This document shows positions 11,053-22,431 of a DNA stretch of 64,000 nt, in pieces. This stretch comes from Symbiodinium sp. CCMP2592 (lineage: Eukaryota; Sar; Dinophyceae; Suessiales; Symbiodiniaceae): contig CAJNDT010000491.1 in assembly GCA_905221615.1 (NCBI GenBank), positions 62,001-126,000 of the forward strand, written 5' to 3'. The first letter of the stretch is position 1, and every line of letters begins with the position of its first letter. The position numbers were made by a program, and so were the translations under genes. The notes under the pieces were generated by a model, which worked only from the letters and a program-made list of their open reading frames with translations, ran no database searches and was not told where the DNA came from.

Positions 11053-11166
11053 TCTCTTGCACTTTACACGGTCTTGCTCACAGCTCTTATAGTGACACCT
11101 TAGAACCTGACAAGGCATCGCAGTCCGTTCGCATAGTCTGTAGTAGTCGTAATAGTACAAGTAACA

Positions 11167-11185
11167 GCAGTAGTAGCAGTAGTAA

Positions 11186-11273
<88 letters not shown>
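11167..11273. repeat. (AGT)n microsatellite
   Basis: A nearly pure AGT/GTA trinucleotide run of about 100 bp abuts the right end of the candidate LTR. No gene is seen; open frames here are products of the repeat. Confidence 0.95.
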
Positions 11274-11394
11274 CAGTAATAATGGTAGTGGTAGTCGTGT
11301 CGCTACGACGACGACGGCGACTACTACTACCTACCTATCACTACGACTAATACTACTACAATTAGTACTTCCACTACTTCTACTATGCTGCTAT

Positions 11395-11395
<1 letters not shown>

Positions 11396-11472
<77 letters not shown>

Positions 11473-11534
11473 GACTGCTACTGCTGCTACTACTGCTACT
11501 GCTAGTCCTTCTCCTGCTCCTACTACTATAACTA

Positions 11535-11622
<88 letters not shown>
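11396..11622. repeat. compound (CTA)n / (CTG)n microsatellite
   Basis: Pure TAC/CTA runs occupy about 11396-11470 and 11533-11578, followed by a CTG/TGC run to about 11622. The 101-residue Val/Ala frame on the minus strand is an artefact of this composition. Confidence 0.95.
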
Positions 11623-11625
<3 letters not shown>

Positions 11626-12245
11626 TACTCCTACACCTGCTCCAACTGGTACTACTGGTACTGGTACTGGCACTGGCACTGTTTGCACTGCTACTTCTAG
11701 TGCTACTGCTGCCTGCTGCGGCTACCTACTAGTACTAGTACAACGACGACGACTACGACCACGACTACCGGTACTACTATGATGGCGACGACGACTGCTG
11801 CGGCGACCGCGATTACGACTGGGCTAAATACTAATAATAGCATAATAATGACTAGGAGTCAAACTATGAAAGAAAAACCTGCTACAGCCACAGACAGAGT
11901 TATAGGAGGCCCTAGGCAGTTGTATAGTGTTCTGCCAAGCGACCAATTAGTTACAGCCATATTAGGGTCTGGGTTAAAAATACATTAGTTATTAGTTAGG
12001 TATTGGAACAGGGACCCAGCCAAGGATTAAGAAAGACAGGTACCCTTGCATTGCACACCCCAATTCCAAAACAAACAAGCATTACTCGATCAAGTCCAGG
12101 CAAGAGTCGCAGTTCAGGCGCCCAGGATTGCGAACCCCTGGCTGCTGCAGGAAATGTTGCAGCGATAGAACCCCCCAACTGGCATGTCATCAGCCAACGA
12201 ATGCATACCTCCTGACTGAAGTCTTCCAATCCATTCTTTCTGCAG
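11623..12245. other. non-coding spacer
   Basis: Degenerate trinucleotide sequence continues to about 11830, followed by unique sequence with no supported gene. The stretch separates the retroelement and microsatellites from the TAG of the split gene at 12246. No terminator or polyadenylation motif could be assigned. Confidence 0.5.
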
Positions 12246-15099
12246 CTATGCCACTGGTGGAGGAGTAGGCACCGGGCGTGTCACAAAAAACTCATCTGCC
12301 TGGACAGGATTGGGCTGTTGCTTCTGAGTGAACAATCAAAACCCTGAACCAGAAGAAACTGGCCTCAAAACTGAAATCCTCCACGATGCGTCTTTTCTTC
12401 TTGGGGAGGCAAATGGCAGGCTCCTGGAGATTGGTAAACCACTCATCCAAGTCCTCGGCAGAAAAAAAAAACAAGGATACCTATGATCACACCCTGCCTT
12501 CGGCTTGCATTGTCAATGCAAAACCCGCGGGCCTGGTCAGCAAGCTTCTTGGCGATGGCATCCAAGGCGGCACCGATGTCGCAGGTGAACAGGTTTCGCC
12601 TGTGCCGCAATGTCACGGTGTCGACGACCTTAGCTTAGATCTGTTCAATCAATTCTGAAAGCTTCGATTCGATGTCTCAGGGCCACCGTTGAAACAAGTG
12701 GCTGCGAAGCCATAAGTCCCCGTAATCTCGGAGACCGCTGCCTTCAGAAAAGGTTCCTCCTGTGCCCTGGGATACTTCATTTCTGAGTACCTCAGAACAA
12801 AGAACAAAGCACAAGACCAAGCCCAATGCTTGAACCGTCTTGACCCAATTCAGTCCAATGCAAGCGGGTCGCAGTGGCTGCAACCGCCTCGAGAGTCCTT
12901 TCATTGATCTAATCAGCAGCTTGTCGTCTCCCAGCAATAACGTAGGGAACCTCAGTTATTTGTATCACCCACCGAATAGTGAATACTGATGCAAGCAAAG
13001 CCCGAGCATGGCAATTTGACCAAGATACCGCCCAGAGGCACCGAAACACTTCATGTCGAAGCCCACTTTCTCGAAGCCAACTCGGTCGAGTGTCGCCTGC
13101 AGACGGCAATTCACAGGGTAAGGTTTGAAGCTTTCGTGACCGGTCCTTCACAGCTCCCTTCATGAAGGCAGGGCCGTCACTGTAGGGCACGTGGATAACG
13201 AATCGTACACCGATCGCATAGCAAAGCTCCACTGCATCCCGGAGGAAGTCCTAAGATAAGCACAACTCACAAATATCAGCACCGTGGCCCAATTTAACCA
13301 CGGAGACAAGTCGCCACCACCAGCTTGTCCGCACATGCCGCTGCTCCTGGCCTGGAAAAGAGAAAACCAATCATGCTGACCTTCACAATGCCCAAACAAT
13401 GCCGCAGCATGTCGAGTCGAGTGGCAAAGCATAGAACAACCCGCCAGGGTATACCCGACTGATCATTTGCAAACCTGGGATACACTCTTCCAGCATCAAT
13501 CAAGGCATCAAGTAAGGACTCTTGTGGTCAAAACTCAAGCACTTGCAATCGAGAGGCACAGTGCTCGTCCATCAGTATTCAGGATAGACTCACTGGCAAC
13601 AAAGGAACGAAGCGAAGAGTTTGCGATGTTTTCCTCGTGCAAAGCTTTGCTAAGTTCGGGGGCGGTGTGGGGTGTCGACTCCTTGCAACAATCAGAACAA
13701 CTCAGGCGTGCACTTGGGTCAGTCCCTCTGCAAAATATGGCGCAGTTGACCCGTAAACCAGCGCATGAATAAACCTGTTCCGCCTCATCGTCGGCCCCTC
13801 CTCGTTGTACGATGTCCCCGACTCAAGCACCCAGGGACAAGCATCTTCGCATCGCACACGGGTTTTCTCAGACATCACGGCACCGGGATCCATGGCTTTT
13901 ACTACTTGTATAATTACCTCTGTCAGTTCTGGAATCACAAATCACGAATTATTAGAAGCTTAGGGTTTATGTGTGTGAGAATAGCAAGAGTATTGTCTTT
14001 TCTGAAGTACAGAGACTGCCACTACTTTTCTACCAGATAAAACGAAGCAGCACCAGAGCAAAACATAGCTACAGCAGGACAGTTGAGACAGAACGCACAA
14101 ATGACATGCCACGGTTGCCGAGACAGACCGACTATGGACATCCTTGAATTAAGAAACCTTGGGCCTTTATTAGGGTTCCTTCCATGAATCCTAGTATTTT
14201 GGGGTTACAGGCCAAGGGTTTCTTAATCAGGTTCCTACATCAGGATTTCGGAGATGGCTGCGGATTGACTTCCAGGGATTCGGGCATTATGGATGAAGGT
14301 GCTCCGGGAATAGAATCATAGACCCCTACCTTAACCCACCAGAACCTACCTTTTTGTAGGGTCCCTATAAATACCATATTCGGGCTTATAATAAGAACCC
14401 ACAACAATGTAGGGTTTGGTAGGTTAAGATAGGTCCCAGGTTGTCGTGTCAGAGCAATGCGGCACCACCAGCGCGAAGAGAAGCTGACAAATGAAGAGCA
14501 AAGCCATCGTCCAGCCAAGCCTGGGTACAGGGTTTAGGGTTTAGGGTTTGGTTATTCTGTCTGGTTCTTAGTAGGGAATGGGCTATGGGGGACTATTATT
14601 GGGGATTATACAGGGACGACTATATTCCCCCATTCCCTACTAAGCACCAGGGAGTATTGCATCAGTTAGGGTTTTGAGGGGCAGTTTGGGAAGATGCGGG
14701 GATCCTCTTGATCATCGAGGCCTTCGAAGCTAGTCTACAGACCTGGTCCAGATCTTCCGAACAAATTGCGTAAAACACTGCTGCGCTACCCTGGCCTCGC
14801 ACCTCGAAATACGAACATGGCAAACACGAACCCAAATGAACCTCGAGACCGGGATTAGAGTACCTCGTCCCCAGAAGTACCTGCAACCGGTCACGGCCAT
14901 GGCATGAGCAATCTAGGGTGCCCTTCCTTCGCAATTAAGGTAAACCCTCAACCCCAATAAGTCCCCCAGTAAGACAGGCCACACCGTGACGCTGCTGCGG
15001 ATGGCGGTCGTCATCAAGAAAAGTGCGTCAAACTCCTGGATCCTGCCAAGAATCTTCTGTCGTTCAGTGGGTTGGTTGGAATCCTTGCGGAACGCCTTT
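12246..15099 (-). CDS. 3' portion of an intron-rich gene, 13 exons, product unknown
   Basis: Threaded minus-strand exons (high to low): 15099-14985, 14880-14743, 14520-14469, 13928-13775, 13727-13547, 13484-13387, 13351-13318, 13250-13152, 13096-13021, 12782-12687, 12633-12491, 12453-12343, 12299-12246. Phases match at all 12 junctions, giving about 450 stop-free codons ending in TAG (12246-12248). Introns are GT-AG except one GC-AG after 13547 (GCAAGT); most are 35-104 nt. Three are longer (222, 540 and 238 nt), and the first two of these carry palindromic elements. Landmarks include CSEDLDQ, VRFVIHVPYSDGPAFMKGA, FTCDIGAALDAIAKKLADQ and a C-terminal VTRPVPTPPPVA tail. No family is recognised, and no membrane segment stands out. 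The 5' end is not found. Individual borders could shift by a few bases because several alternatives exist. Confidence 0.62.
14147..14240. mobile_element. palindromic element, family E copy 1
   Basis: Imperfect terminal inverted repeats built on TTAAGAAACCTTGGGCC and its complement enclose about 90 bp. It lies inside the 540-nt intron 14468-13929 of the split gene. A second copy is at 39787-39892. Confidence 0.75.
14323..14435. mobile_element. palindromic element, family G copy 1
   Basis: The termini carry CCTACCTTAACCCACC and its approximate complement, with an inner TTTTTGTAGGG. It sits in the same intron as family E copy 1. Related copies are at 28107-28203 and 36302-36409. Confidence 0.7.
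14568..14645. mobile_element. palindromic element, family D copy 1
   Basis: Starts TTAGTAGGGAATGGGC and ends CCATTCCCTACTAAGC, a near-perfect inverted repeat with an AT-rich centre. It lies in intron 14742-14521 of the split gene. Confidence 0.75.
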
Positions 15100-15144
15100 C
15101 TGGAGCCCGCATGGAACACCAGGCACTCCAACCTCTAACCCGAA

Positions 15145-15246
15145 GGGTCCAAAGCTTCTATTCAGTAGAAAGTAGGGTTTCTAGATTAGGGATTACTATT
15201 ATGATTTAGGGAAGTATCCCCCATAACAGTACCTAGGACCCTTTGG
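15145..15246. mobile_element. palindromic element, family K copy 1
   Basis: The termini AAGGGTCCAAAG and CCTAGGACCCTTTGGG are inverted. Other copies are at 50453-50543 and 61508-61616. Confidence 0.7.
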
Positions 15247-16348
15247 GTAAGAAACCCCTTGACTCCCCTCGACCATCCTGGATTGCCTTAACCTGCGAAG
15301 ATCGTGTCATAGCAACCCGTAGACCTAACACACCGAACCTCAAATCTCTAACCCCAAAGCTTGAACCGCAAACCATAGCCTTGAAGCTTATGGTCGAACC
15401 TGGAAGCTTGAACCCACAACCCCAACCTTCAAGCTCAAAGCCCCAACCCTAAAGTACCCGAATGGATTGAAACGCTAAGTTAAAGCGTTTCAAGAACTCG
15501 CCCGCGAATAATTACACCCTGAAGCCCGAACGCCCCAAAACCCTAAAGCCCTAAACCCTGAACATGAAGCAAGGCCCCTAAACCCTAAACCCTGAACCCA
15601 ACTGACGTTGTCCTGCGAACCAGTCGTAGGAGCCGAAGAAGCCGAAAGAGACGAGCCAGGCGTAGAATCTGGCTGTTAACCTCGAAGCTCTGGGATTTAG
15701 GGATTAGAAGTTTCAGGGTTTAGGGTTTTGAGACTAGAAGTTTCGGGGTTTTTTAAGTTGAGTTGACTTTTACGTCTGAGTTTTTGGGTTTAGGGTTTAT
15801 AGGGATTAGAATGGAAGTTTTAGGGCGCAGGGATTTGGAGCTTATGGTATCAGAGTTTAAACAGTGATATAGGGTTTGACGGGTCGCCGACTCGATGTAG
15901 GCTGTAGGTCCTTATACAGGGTTTACGGATATGGGGGCTTCGGGCGTGAAGCTTGCATCTTCGGGAAGGCCTACACCGCAAACCTTCTGTTTCGGGTTTG
16001 CGGTCTGCAGTTGAATCAGGGGTTTCAGTGGTTACGAAACAAGGCTAGCAACCAAAGAAAAACCTGCACATACCAGTGCCAGCTACATGCAGGGCCCTCC
16101 AAAATTCAGATGCTTCAGACTTTATCGCACCGTGCAGCTATAGAGATGGTTGCGGGGAGACAAAAATCAAACCCACTCCGGAATGCTTGCCATGGTATCT
16201 GCGGTGGGTTTGTAGTGCTTCGAGTTTAGTGTTAGGCCCTATGTTTATGGGTTTGTTCAGGGTCTCCGGATAGAGAGCTACCAGGACGGATTCCCTTTTC
16301 AAAGATCCCTTCAGGGATGGTCCTGCTTGCAAAGCTTCCAGACTTACC
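15247..16348. other. intronic or intergenic stretch with telomere-like repeats
   Basis: Apart from the 15609-15670 island this holds degenerate CCCTAAA (to about 15600) and then TTTAGGG runs (about 15690-15870). Unique sequence at 15900-16240 is open in several frames but shows no clear splice or start signals. Confidence 0.5.
15609..15670 (-). other. candidate internal exon
   Basis: The minus strand offers an AG acceptor followed by a short frame encoding FYAWLVSFGFFGSYDWFAG, rich in aromatic residues and different from the surrounding CCCTAAA-type repeats. GT donors follow. Its phase could not be joined unambiguously to the exon at 15099, so membership of the split gene is open. Confidence 0.3.
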
Positions 16349-16433
16349 TTTGGTTAGTAGGGAATGGACGAATGGTAGCAATAGCAGTTGTAATTGTACC
16401 CCATTCCTCCATTCCCTACTAACCAAAGGTAAG
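16349..16433. mobile_element. palindromic element, family D copy 2
   Basis: Begins TTACCTTTGGTTAGTAGGGA and ends with the complement. The terminal repeats include a splice-donor-like GGTAAG at both ends. The two arms match almost perfectly over about 30 bp. Confidence 0.85.
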
Positions 16434-16976
16434 CAGATGATGAAGAACTCCCATTAGGGTTTAGGGTTTTAGGCTCTGCTTGAGAACTCCTTTAGCCTAA
16501 TTGCCCGGAAGCACGTCATGACAAAATTCTACCCTGAATCCTCCAAGCCCCTGCACCCTACAAGCCGAACCTGTGAAGAACGTGTGCAGCACATGCCCTG
16601 CAAGACTCAAAACTCCGACCTTCCTAAACCCTAAACCCTACACAGTTCTCGAACACCAAAATCCGAACTTCGCAAACTCCGACCTCCTGGCTGCCACTGG
16701 TTGCAAGAGAGTCGCAGGCAGATTCGTCACCAGCCTGGGCTGTTCTCCGAGGCTTACAGGCTCAGAGGTTTAGAGCTTGGAGTTTTCAGTGTTTCCCTAT
16801 TTTAAACATTAAAGCCCGTCTACTAAAACCCCCATAATGTGCCTTATAGCAACCTTTAGAGCCCGTCTAGTGTTGAGGCCGGGATCTTTAGCAGGAGCTC
16901 TGGGCTGCAGCTTAAAACCACGAAGACTCCAGGCAACTCTCCGAGGCACCGCAGCATTACATAAGATAATGTAATA

Positions 16977-17013
16977 GGTTTAGGGTTTAGGGTTTAGGGT
17001 TTAGGGTTTAGGG
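16977..17013 (+). repeat. interstitial telomere-type tract, five TTTAGGG units
   Basis: Five uninterrupted TTTAGGG units lie in unique AT-rich sequence. They are flanked by GTAATAGG and GTAATACT, a small direct similarity (GTAATA) on both sides. Confidence 0.9.
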
Positions 17014-17756
17014 TAATACTTCATTCTTTCTTGTTATAATGCATGTTTCTGATATTGTTCTGTATTATACAACCCCAAACAAAATCCGTTCCTAGACCGG
17101 GGACTGCCAAGAACAAAGAGTTATGCCATGGCGTGTCGAGTTCTGTTTCCTATTACTTACGATGCCAACATTTGGGTTCTGGCATACCATGATGGCCGGA
17201 AGTATTACGTGGCCCGAAACCCGACTCGAAGCCCCTCGAAAGAAATAGCTGCCCAAATTCACGCGAACGATCACGAACAACAATCCGAAACCCTTAAACC
17301 CTAGACTCTTGAATCCGCAATTGCCCCTAAACTCCAAGGCCCTAACACAAACCCGGGTTGAGTTGCAAGTCACAGTCAAGCAGAGAGTCCCCAGGAATTG
17401 TCCCTGCGACTGACAAAGTCTGTCAGCCCCGCAATGTAAGCCTTTAAATGCGGCACTTCTTGAAGTGGCGGAAATAAATGCACACCAGGCGTTCGAGGTG
17501 GTCCTACACCCTGAAACCTATGAACCCAAAGCCCTATAAATCCTGAACCGTCCAAAAGCCGTAGCTTTATTTATCAGCGAATAGGCAGCTTCTTGATCAG
17601 CAGACTATTACGAGACGCAGGGGCGACTTGCTCGAAGCTTGGGCATCGACTTGATGAGCTAACCTAGGGTCTGGGGCTGCACAGGTTTAGGGTGTGTCGT
17701 GCCCTACGAAGCCCGACTTTCGCTGAGCGCAAAACATTGGATCCTAAACCGTAAAC
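17014..17756. other. non-coding stretch with weak minus-strand exon-like islands
   Basis: Degenerate telomere-like motifs alternate with unique islands near 17380-17500 and 17580-17650. On the minus strand these read as short frames (for example DHLERLVCIYFRHFKKC) with nearby AG and GT, but the borders are not determined. Confidence 0.35.
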
Positions 17757-17849
17757 CTGGATTGGAGCTTTCAGCTGGGTGTCTTCTCGAGCAGCCAAAC
17801 ACTGATGACCATACCATCCAACCAGTTCCATGCTTCCTTTCCAGGACTT
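17757..17849 (-). other. candidate internal exon abutting a palindromic element
   Basis: A 93-nt, 31-codon frame in phase 0 runs from an AG acceptor supplied by the end of the family H element to a CAG|GTTTAC donor. It encodes SWKGSMELVGWYGHQ and continues LAAREDTQLKAPIQ. No domain is recognised. Confidence 0.4.
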
Positions 17850-17963
17850 CTTGGAGGTTCATGGGTAGTTAGAAGCAGGGTTATAAATAGGTTAACTATA
17901 CTTATAACCCTAATTAGGGGACTTGTAGCCCCACTTATAACTACCCCTGAACCTCCAAGTTGC
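17850..17963. mobile_element. palindromic element, family H copy 1
   Basis: Complete inverted repeats CTTGGAGGTTCATGGGTAGT and its near complement enclose an AT-rich centre. Partial copies are at 33504-33588 and 43905-43953. Confidence 0.8.
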
Positions 17964-19953
17964 AGGGCTTGAAGAGGAAGGCTTGGGGCTCAGAGGTGCG
18001 GTGGGATCTAGGGCATGTAGGATTTTGGGGCTGAAATTGAAGCTGAGGGCTTGAAGCTCAGGGGAAGTGACGGTTTCGGATCTCCGAGGGAAGGGGCTGG
18101 CTGGGTTCAGGGCTCTGTCTTCGGTTCTCATGTCTTGTCGGCGTGAAGCTTTGGAGTCACGTCGGCTTTTGTTTGGCTTAAGGTTTCGGGTTTAGGGCCA
18201 GGGGTTGGGACACCAACCCTGCAAAACGAATCCCGAACATCGCACCCTCAACGTCAGTACACCCAAAACAGCCTTGCTGACTCATGGAGCTTTCTGCCCC
18301 GTAAATGCAGGTCTCAACTTCTTCGAGCGGGGGTTTAGGGCGATCTGGGGATGTGAGGTTTGCTAGTTTGCACCTCCGGCTTCGACGACCCTACATTCGA
18401 AAGGCGCATTTATGGACGAGATCATTAACATCGAACCAGGACTTCCGAGCATGTTCTATTCTTACATCGGAGCTACGTCCTCCCCCGACTCCTACCACCC
18501 AGAGCAATAATACTGTCGCCTAATCCGACTCAAGGTTAAGGTTTAGGGTTCAGGCTTCGGGGTTTAGGAAGTCTAGGGTTTTGGGGCGTAGGATTCGGGG
18601 TTAAGGGTCTAGCAGGGTGTCCTTGTAAAGACTTGTATCATGACCATCATGAATAGTATGAGCGACATGCCGAAGACCCTTTCCAAGAAATCCAGCGACC
18701 TGGGGTGCAAGACTTCAACAACATCAAAAATACGGCCTGTGTGTTCAGAGCTTGTCGCTTAAATTCTTGGTGTAGCGACCAAAGAAAGTACAGGTAAACC
18801 TGCCAGGGCTCTAGAAGCCCTAAGCCCTGAACCCTGAAAGCGAAACCCTAAGCCTCTCGCGACGAGCCTTGAAGAAGGAGGACCCCTCTGCATACAAACG
18901 CAAAGCCACCTGTCACAGAACAGTGACGTTCCAGGGTTCACGGTTTAGGGTCGAGGATGAGATTTCCAGGCTTCAGGGTTAGATGAGATGTCAAGGTCCG
19001 GGATGAGGTCTGTAGGGCTTCGGGTTCTGGTTCGGGGCGTTGAAGCTTCGCGCCTGAATGAAGCAGTGTTCTCGAGTATGACAGGCGGGGTGCATTCGGT
19101 GGCAAACGCCCCGGTTTTTGTGGGCAGGCCCGAACATGGCCTAAACGGTAAACTGTCGGACAGTCCATCCTCCATGAGATTGGTCATCAGGTATCGTCGC
19201 TGAATTCTTGGATGCAAAGATTCCAGCTCACTCGACACATTGATTCCATTGTTCGGGGGCTTGCTTTCTCTCGCCACATGCATCTCATGCGACTTTGCTG
19301 TCCAGAGCAACAGAACCCAATGATGCTGTCGTTCCTGCTGCCGCGATTGCCACAAACAGCCCAGGTCCTGCACGACCCAGAACTTCAGCAACGCTGGAAT
19401 GGCCCAAACCGCAACTCACACACAGCACCCCTAAACCCTGAACCCTCAGCCCTGTTTAGGTACTTATTTAAGCCGCAGAGTATGTTCAACACTCCCTTGG
19501 AGTTCTGAGCACGACAGTTCCCTGCCTCCAAGGTGAATGTGATGCCGAAAGCCAGCTCCTTGAAGCGAATCTCTTGCGCTTACATACTACAGGGGCCTTG
19601 CAATAATGAGACGGTAAGCCCTAAACTGTAGAGAAATACACTGAGTCACTAAGCCTGAAACCTCGAAATATGAGGGCCTCACTAGTTAGAATCGGGTTTG
19701 GGGACATCTTATACTAAAGTTGTAGTGTATGTACTGCTAATTGTTCAGGCGCGACGTGTAGGTTTCGCCGCGGGCATTTGGGATTCTGATGACGACGACA
19801 GCCTGCTGCGACCACAGCTGATAGAGAGAAAAGCCACAGTGGTGATCGTGTCCTCAATTCAGCAGACTACCAAAGTTCACTAGTCGTGCTCATCCCACGG
19901 GCACAGGGGCATAAACAGTGTTATCCAAACCGTAATGTGTGCAATATATTGTA
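17964..19953. other. non-coding stretch with minus-strand exon-like islands
   Basis: Telomere-like motifs are interspersed with unique islands. Minus-strand frames include SWFDVNDLVHKCAF (about 18373-18440), a hydrophobic stretch FGMSLILFMMVMIQVF (about 18608-18738) and NSATIPDDQSHGGWTV (about 19140-19205). These may be exons of a gene upstream of, or continuous with, the 12-15 kb gene. Splice borders were not resolved. Confidence 0.35.
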
Positions 19954-20056
19954 TGGGTAGTTGTCAAACTTAAGGTCCCTTTTGGGGTACCCTAGATACT
20001 AGGTGCCGTATTATCATAGGGACCCAGCAAGGGACCATAATTTTGACAACCACCCA
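19954..20056. mobile_element. palindromic element, family A copy 1, TA-flanked
   Basis: The 103 bp element runs from TGGGTAGTTGTCAAACTT to ATTTTGACAACCACCCA with TA on each side. A related sequence lacking the element is at 27618-27670. This fits a Tc1/mariner-like MITE with TA target duplication; the superfamily is inference. Confidence 0.85.
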
Positions 20057-20703
20057 TATGAAGGAACAGTATGTCAGGTAAGGCCGAAGCCCTATAGCCG
20101 AGCGGCCAAGACTGTGAAGATGTCCTGAACTCCGAGCCAGGTAGCTCGGCCGTTCGTCGTCAGATTCAGGTCCTTAGGAGCTGAGGGCGCCGAAGGCTTT
20201 TAAGCTCGTGTAGGGTTTCGTTTGACTTTGAAGATTCAGCTGGCTGGGCTTTTAAGGGTTTAGATGGCGCTCTTATAGAGGCTTTATGCACGTCTTGCAT
20301 GTTTATACTTTGGGGTGAGGTTTGAAACAGGGCAGGACAGTTGGGTTCGGACATGGCCCACGGCTTCTGACCAGGACCTGATAGCCTGAGCCCGAAAACA
20401 ACGCCCCGGCGTACACTGCTGTGAACGAGTATCGAGCCTACGCTGCAACATGCTTCAATCGGCCAACCCTTTTGGGGAACTCGACGCAGCTGAACAATCA
20501 CAACAATGATTAGGACAGGGTTTTGGGGGTGCATTACAGCATGATAACTAACGTAAGAAACCCTAAGGTATCGTAGTGACTCCTCAGGCCCCAATCTTAC
20601 ACTACTTCCTGATTCTCTGCTTGACGCTGTACTGCAGAGTACACGACGTTGAGGAAAACCAACTTTACATAGAAGGCAACTTGCGGAAACCCTTACTAGT
20701 ATA

Positions 20704-20815
20704 TAGGCCTTAATTTAATAACGAGAATAGGGTTTTGGGCCCATCATACGACAATCCTATATAATAAGGAGCCCCCCAAATAGTCTAGGAACTTATTTCG
20801 GCCCCTATATTATCT
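20704..20815. mobile_element. palindromic element, family C copy 1
   Basis: Family signature: GGGGCCTTAATAATTAG-like start, an inner GGGTTTTGGGGCCCAT, and a complementary end ATTTAGGCCCCTAT. This copy has diverged at the left arm. Confidence 0.7.
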
Positions 20816-21839
20816 TGCGAAACCCCAGCCCTGAAAGGTCCTAAGCCTCCCCAAAGCCTTCGTCTTTGCCTGACAAGGGCCGAAACCTCGAGCCGGAAAC
20901 CCGAAAGCGGATTCTGAAACTTTTGGGACCTCTAAACTGAAATGCCCCTGCGCGAAAACTCGCTGCCCCCCAAGAGCAGACCAGACGAAGAGCAGGGATC
21001 TCTTTCTCTGCGTATCCGTCCAGCATTTCGGATTTAGCTTGTGTTTTTCTTGGTAGGATTGAAGTTTAGTTTTCAGGCTTTGTGGTTCCGGGGCAGGGTT
21101 TCGGGGCTTAAAGCTCGGTCCGTATCGAAACGAACAGGAACCAACCCTGATCTCAAACCAAAGAGCTTTGAATGACCAAGGCCCACGGCGGATTCTACAA
21201 ACCCCTATATTCAGCTTGCGAAGTTCGACAGGTCGGATACCTAGTCAGCTACGAAGACACTCGCCACCATTCTCGTCAAGAGGCGTCGGCAAGCTCAAAT
21301 CCTCGATATTGCGCCTTTTGCATGTTTCCCTTTTGCTTGTCTTTTGAAGCAATGTTTTAGTTTTGCCTGTGTGATTTCGGCTTGAAGAAATCCGCACTTA
21401 GGCTGGGATGGCGGCATTGCAGGTACTGATATTGGGTGTTGCATCTTAGTCTAGGCTTGTGGAGTTTAGGGCCAGAAGGGTACGGAGGACTTTGAGCTTA
21501 TGTTGGGTTTTCGGGACATGATTTCAATGAAGGTTCTTAGCTCCAAGTAGTCTAGTCTAGGATTTTTGGAGTTAAGACCTACGGGGTAGGTTCGACTCTG
21601 TCATTGTTCTGGGTTTTCAGAAAACTTGAAACAAGACTGGTGAAGTATGGTTTCATACTGATAAGGGTAATACCAATATTTACACTGATACCACTTCGTA
21701 GTTTAGAACAGTAATGCGACTTTAAGGGTTTACGGCGTTCATGCCTCCGCTGATGTTCATCGGTCATGAAATAGGGTCCGAGGTCTGTGCTTGACTAAGG
21801 TCAGGCAGTGTGCAACATGACATGGTTTTCCTACTTTGT

Positions 21840-21950
21840 TTACACGACTTCTCTGGAGCATGCGGGGTTGCACAGCTGTAGAACTCGGCCCTCGAAAAAG
21901 GTTGCTCCATGGAAGGAAGACAGGGCTGACGCTGCTTTCACCAACAGCGA
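21840..21950 (-). other. candidate terminal exon
   Basis: The minus-strand frame reads HGATFFEGRVLQLCNP and closes at TAA near 21840 after about 40 codons of protein-like composition (LLVKAASALSSFHG precedes). The plus strand is open as well, so the strand is not certain. No family is recognised. Confidence 0.3.
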
Positions 21951-22431
21951 TCCATGAGACTTTGGGCTATAAGGTTCAAAGGGTTGCGGACGCAGAACTA
22001 GTAATGCAGAGTGCAGTTCTTGACTTTCGCTGTTTTGGGGGTTGGAGGGCAAGGGGGTGGTTCTAATGTTGGGTCGAATCCAAAAACTTGGACATATTCT
22101 CAGCCTGAACCCCTGAACTGCTAAACCCCAAACCTTGGAAGAGCAATCTAGAGGAATTGGGTATATTGGCTGCGCCACAGAAGGCAACGAACCATAAGAC
22201 TTGCTGATTGCTCTCATGCTTGCCGTAGGCTTGCATAAATATATATATCAACTAAATGACCGGTCTCTGTAGCTTTATCGTAGCAGCAGCAACCCTTATA
22301 GGCCCTAAACGCCTAAAGTTTTAAACCCTGACCCTAAACCCTTACAGAAACCCCCAACCCCAATCCCTAATCCCCAAAACCCCCAACCCCAACCAACCCC
22401 CAACCCCCAACCCCCTTTCATCCCTAAACCT

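Larger units (their letters stand above)
1..11166 (-). mobile_element. Ty1/copia-type LTR retrotransposon, truncated by the left window edge
   Basis: Read right to left, the element has a candidate LTR, a primer-binding site, Gag with CCCH fingers, an aspartic protease, a DDE integrase, a reverse transcriptase with YVDD, and RNase H. Integrase before reverse transcriptase is the copia (Pseudoviridae) order. Both long frames are free of internal stops, so the copy is young or under selection. The 3' LTR would lie left of base 1 and cannot be seen, so LTR identity cannot be used to date it. The TTTAGGG-type repeats common to the right are absent here. Confidence 0.93.
10703..11166 (-). repeat. 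candidate 5' LTR of the copia-like element
   Basis: On the minus strand this 464 bp segment begins TGTTAC and ends CACGCA, giving TG...CA termini. It sits directly upstream of a plausible primer-binding site, with the gag ATG 65 bp further on. It contains TATAAG motifs near 10930 and 11085 and a 30 bp tandem duplication. The partner LTR is outside the window, so the boundaries rest on termini and context only. Confidence 0.45.

Noticed and set aside
11383-11688. Val/Ala-rich 101-codon frame
   Set aside because: Translation of (CTA)n and (CTG)n microsatellites.
14445-14518. Signal peptide exon reading MALLFICQLLFALVVP
   Set aside because: The frame AWLDDGFALHLSASLRA over the same bases fits the splice phases on both sides, while the signal-peptide frame does not. 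It remains a possible alternative start.
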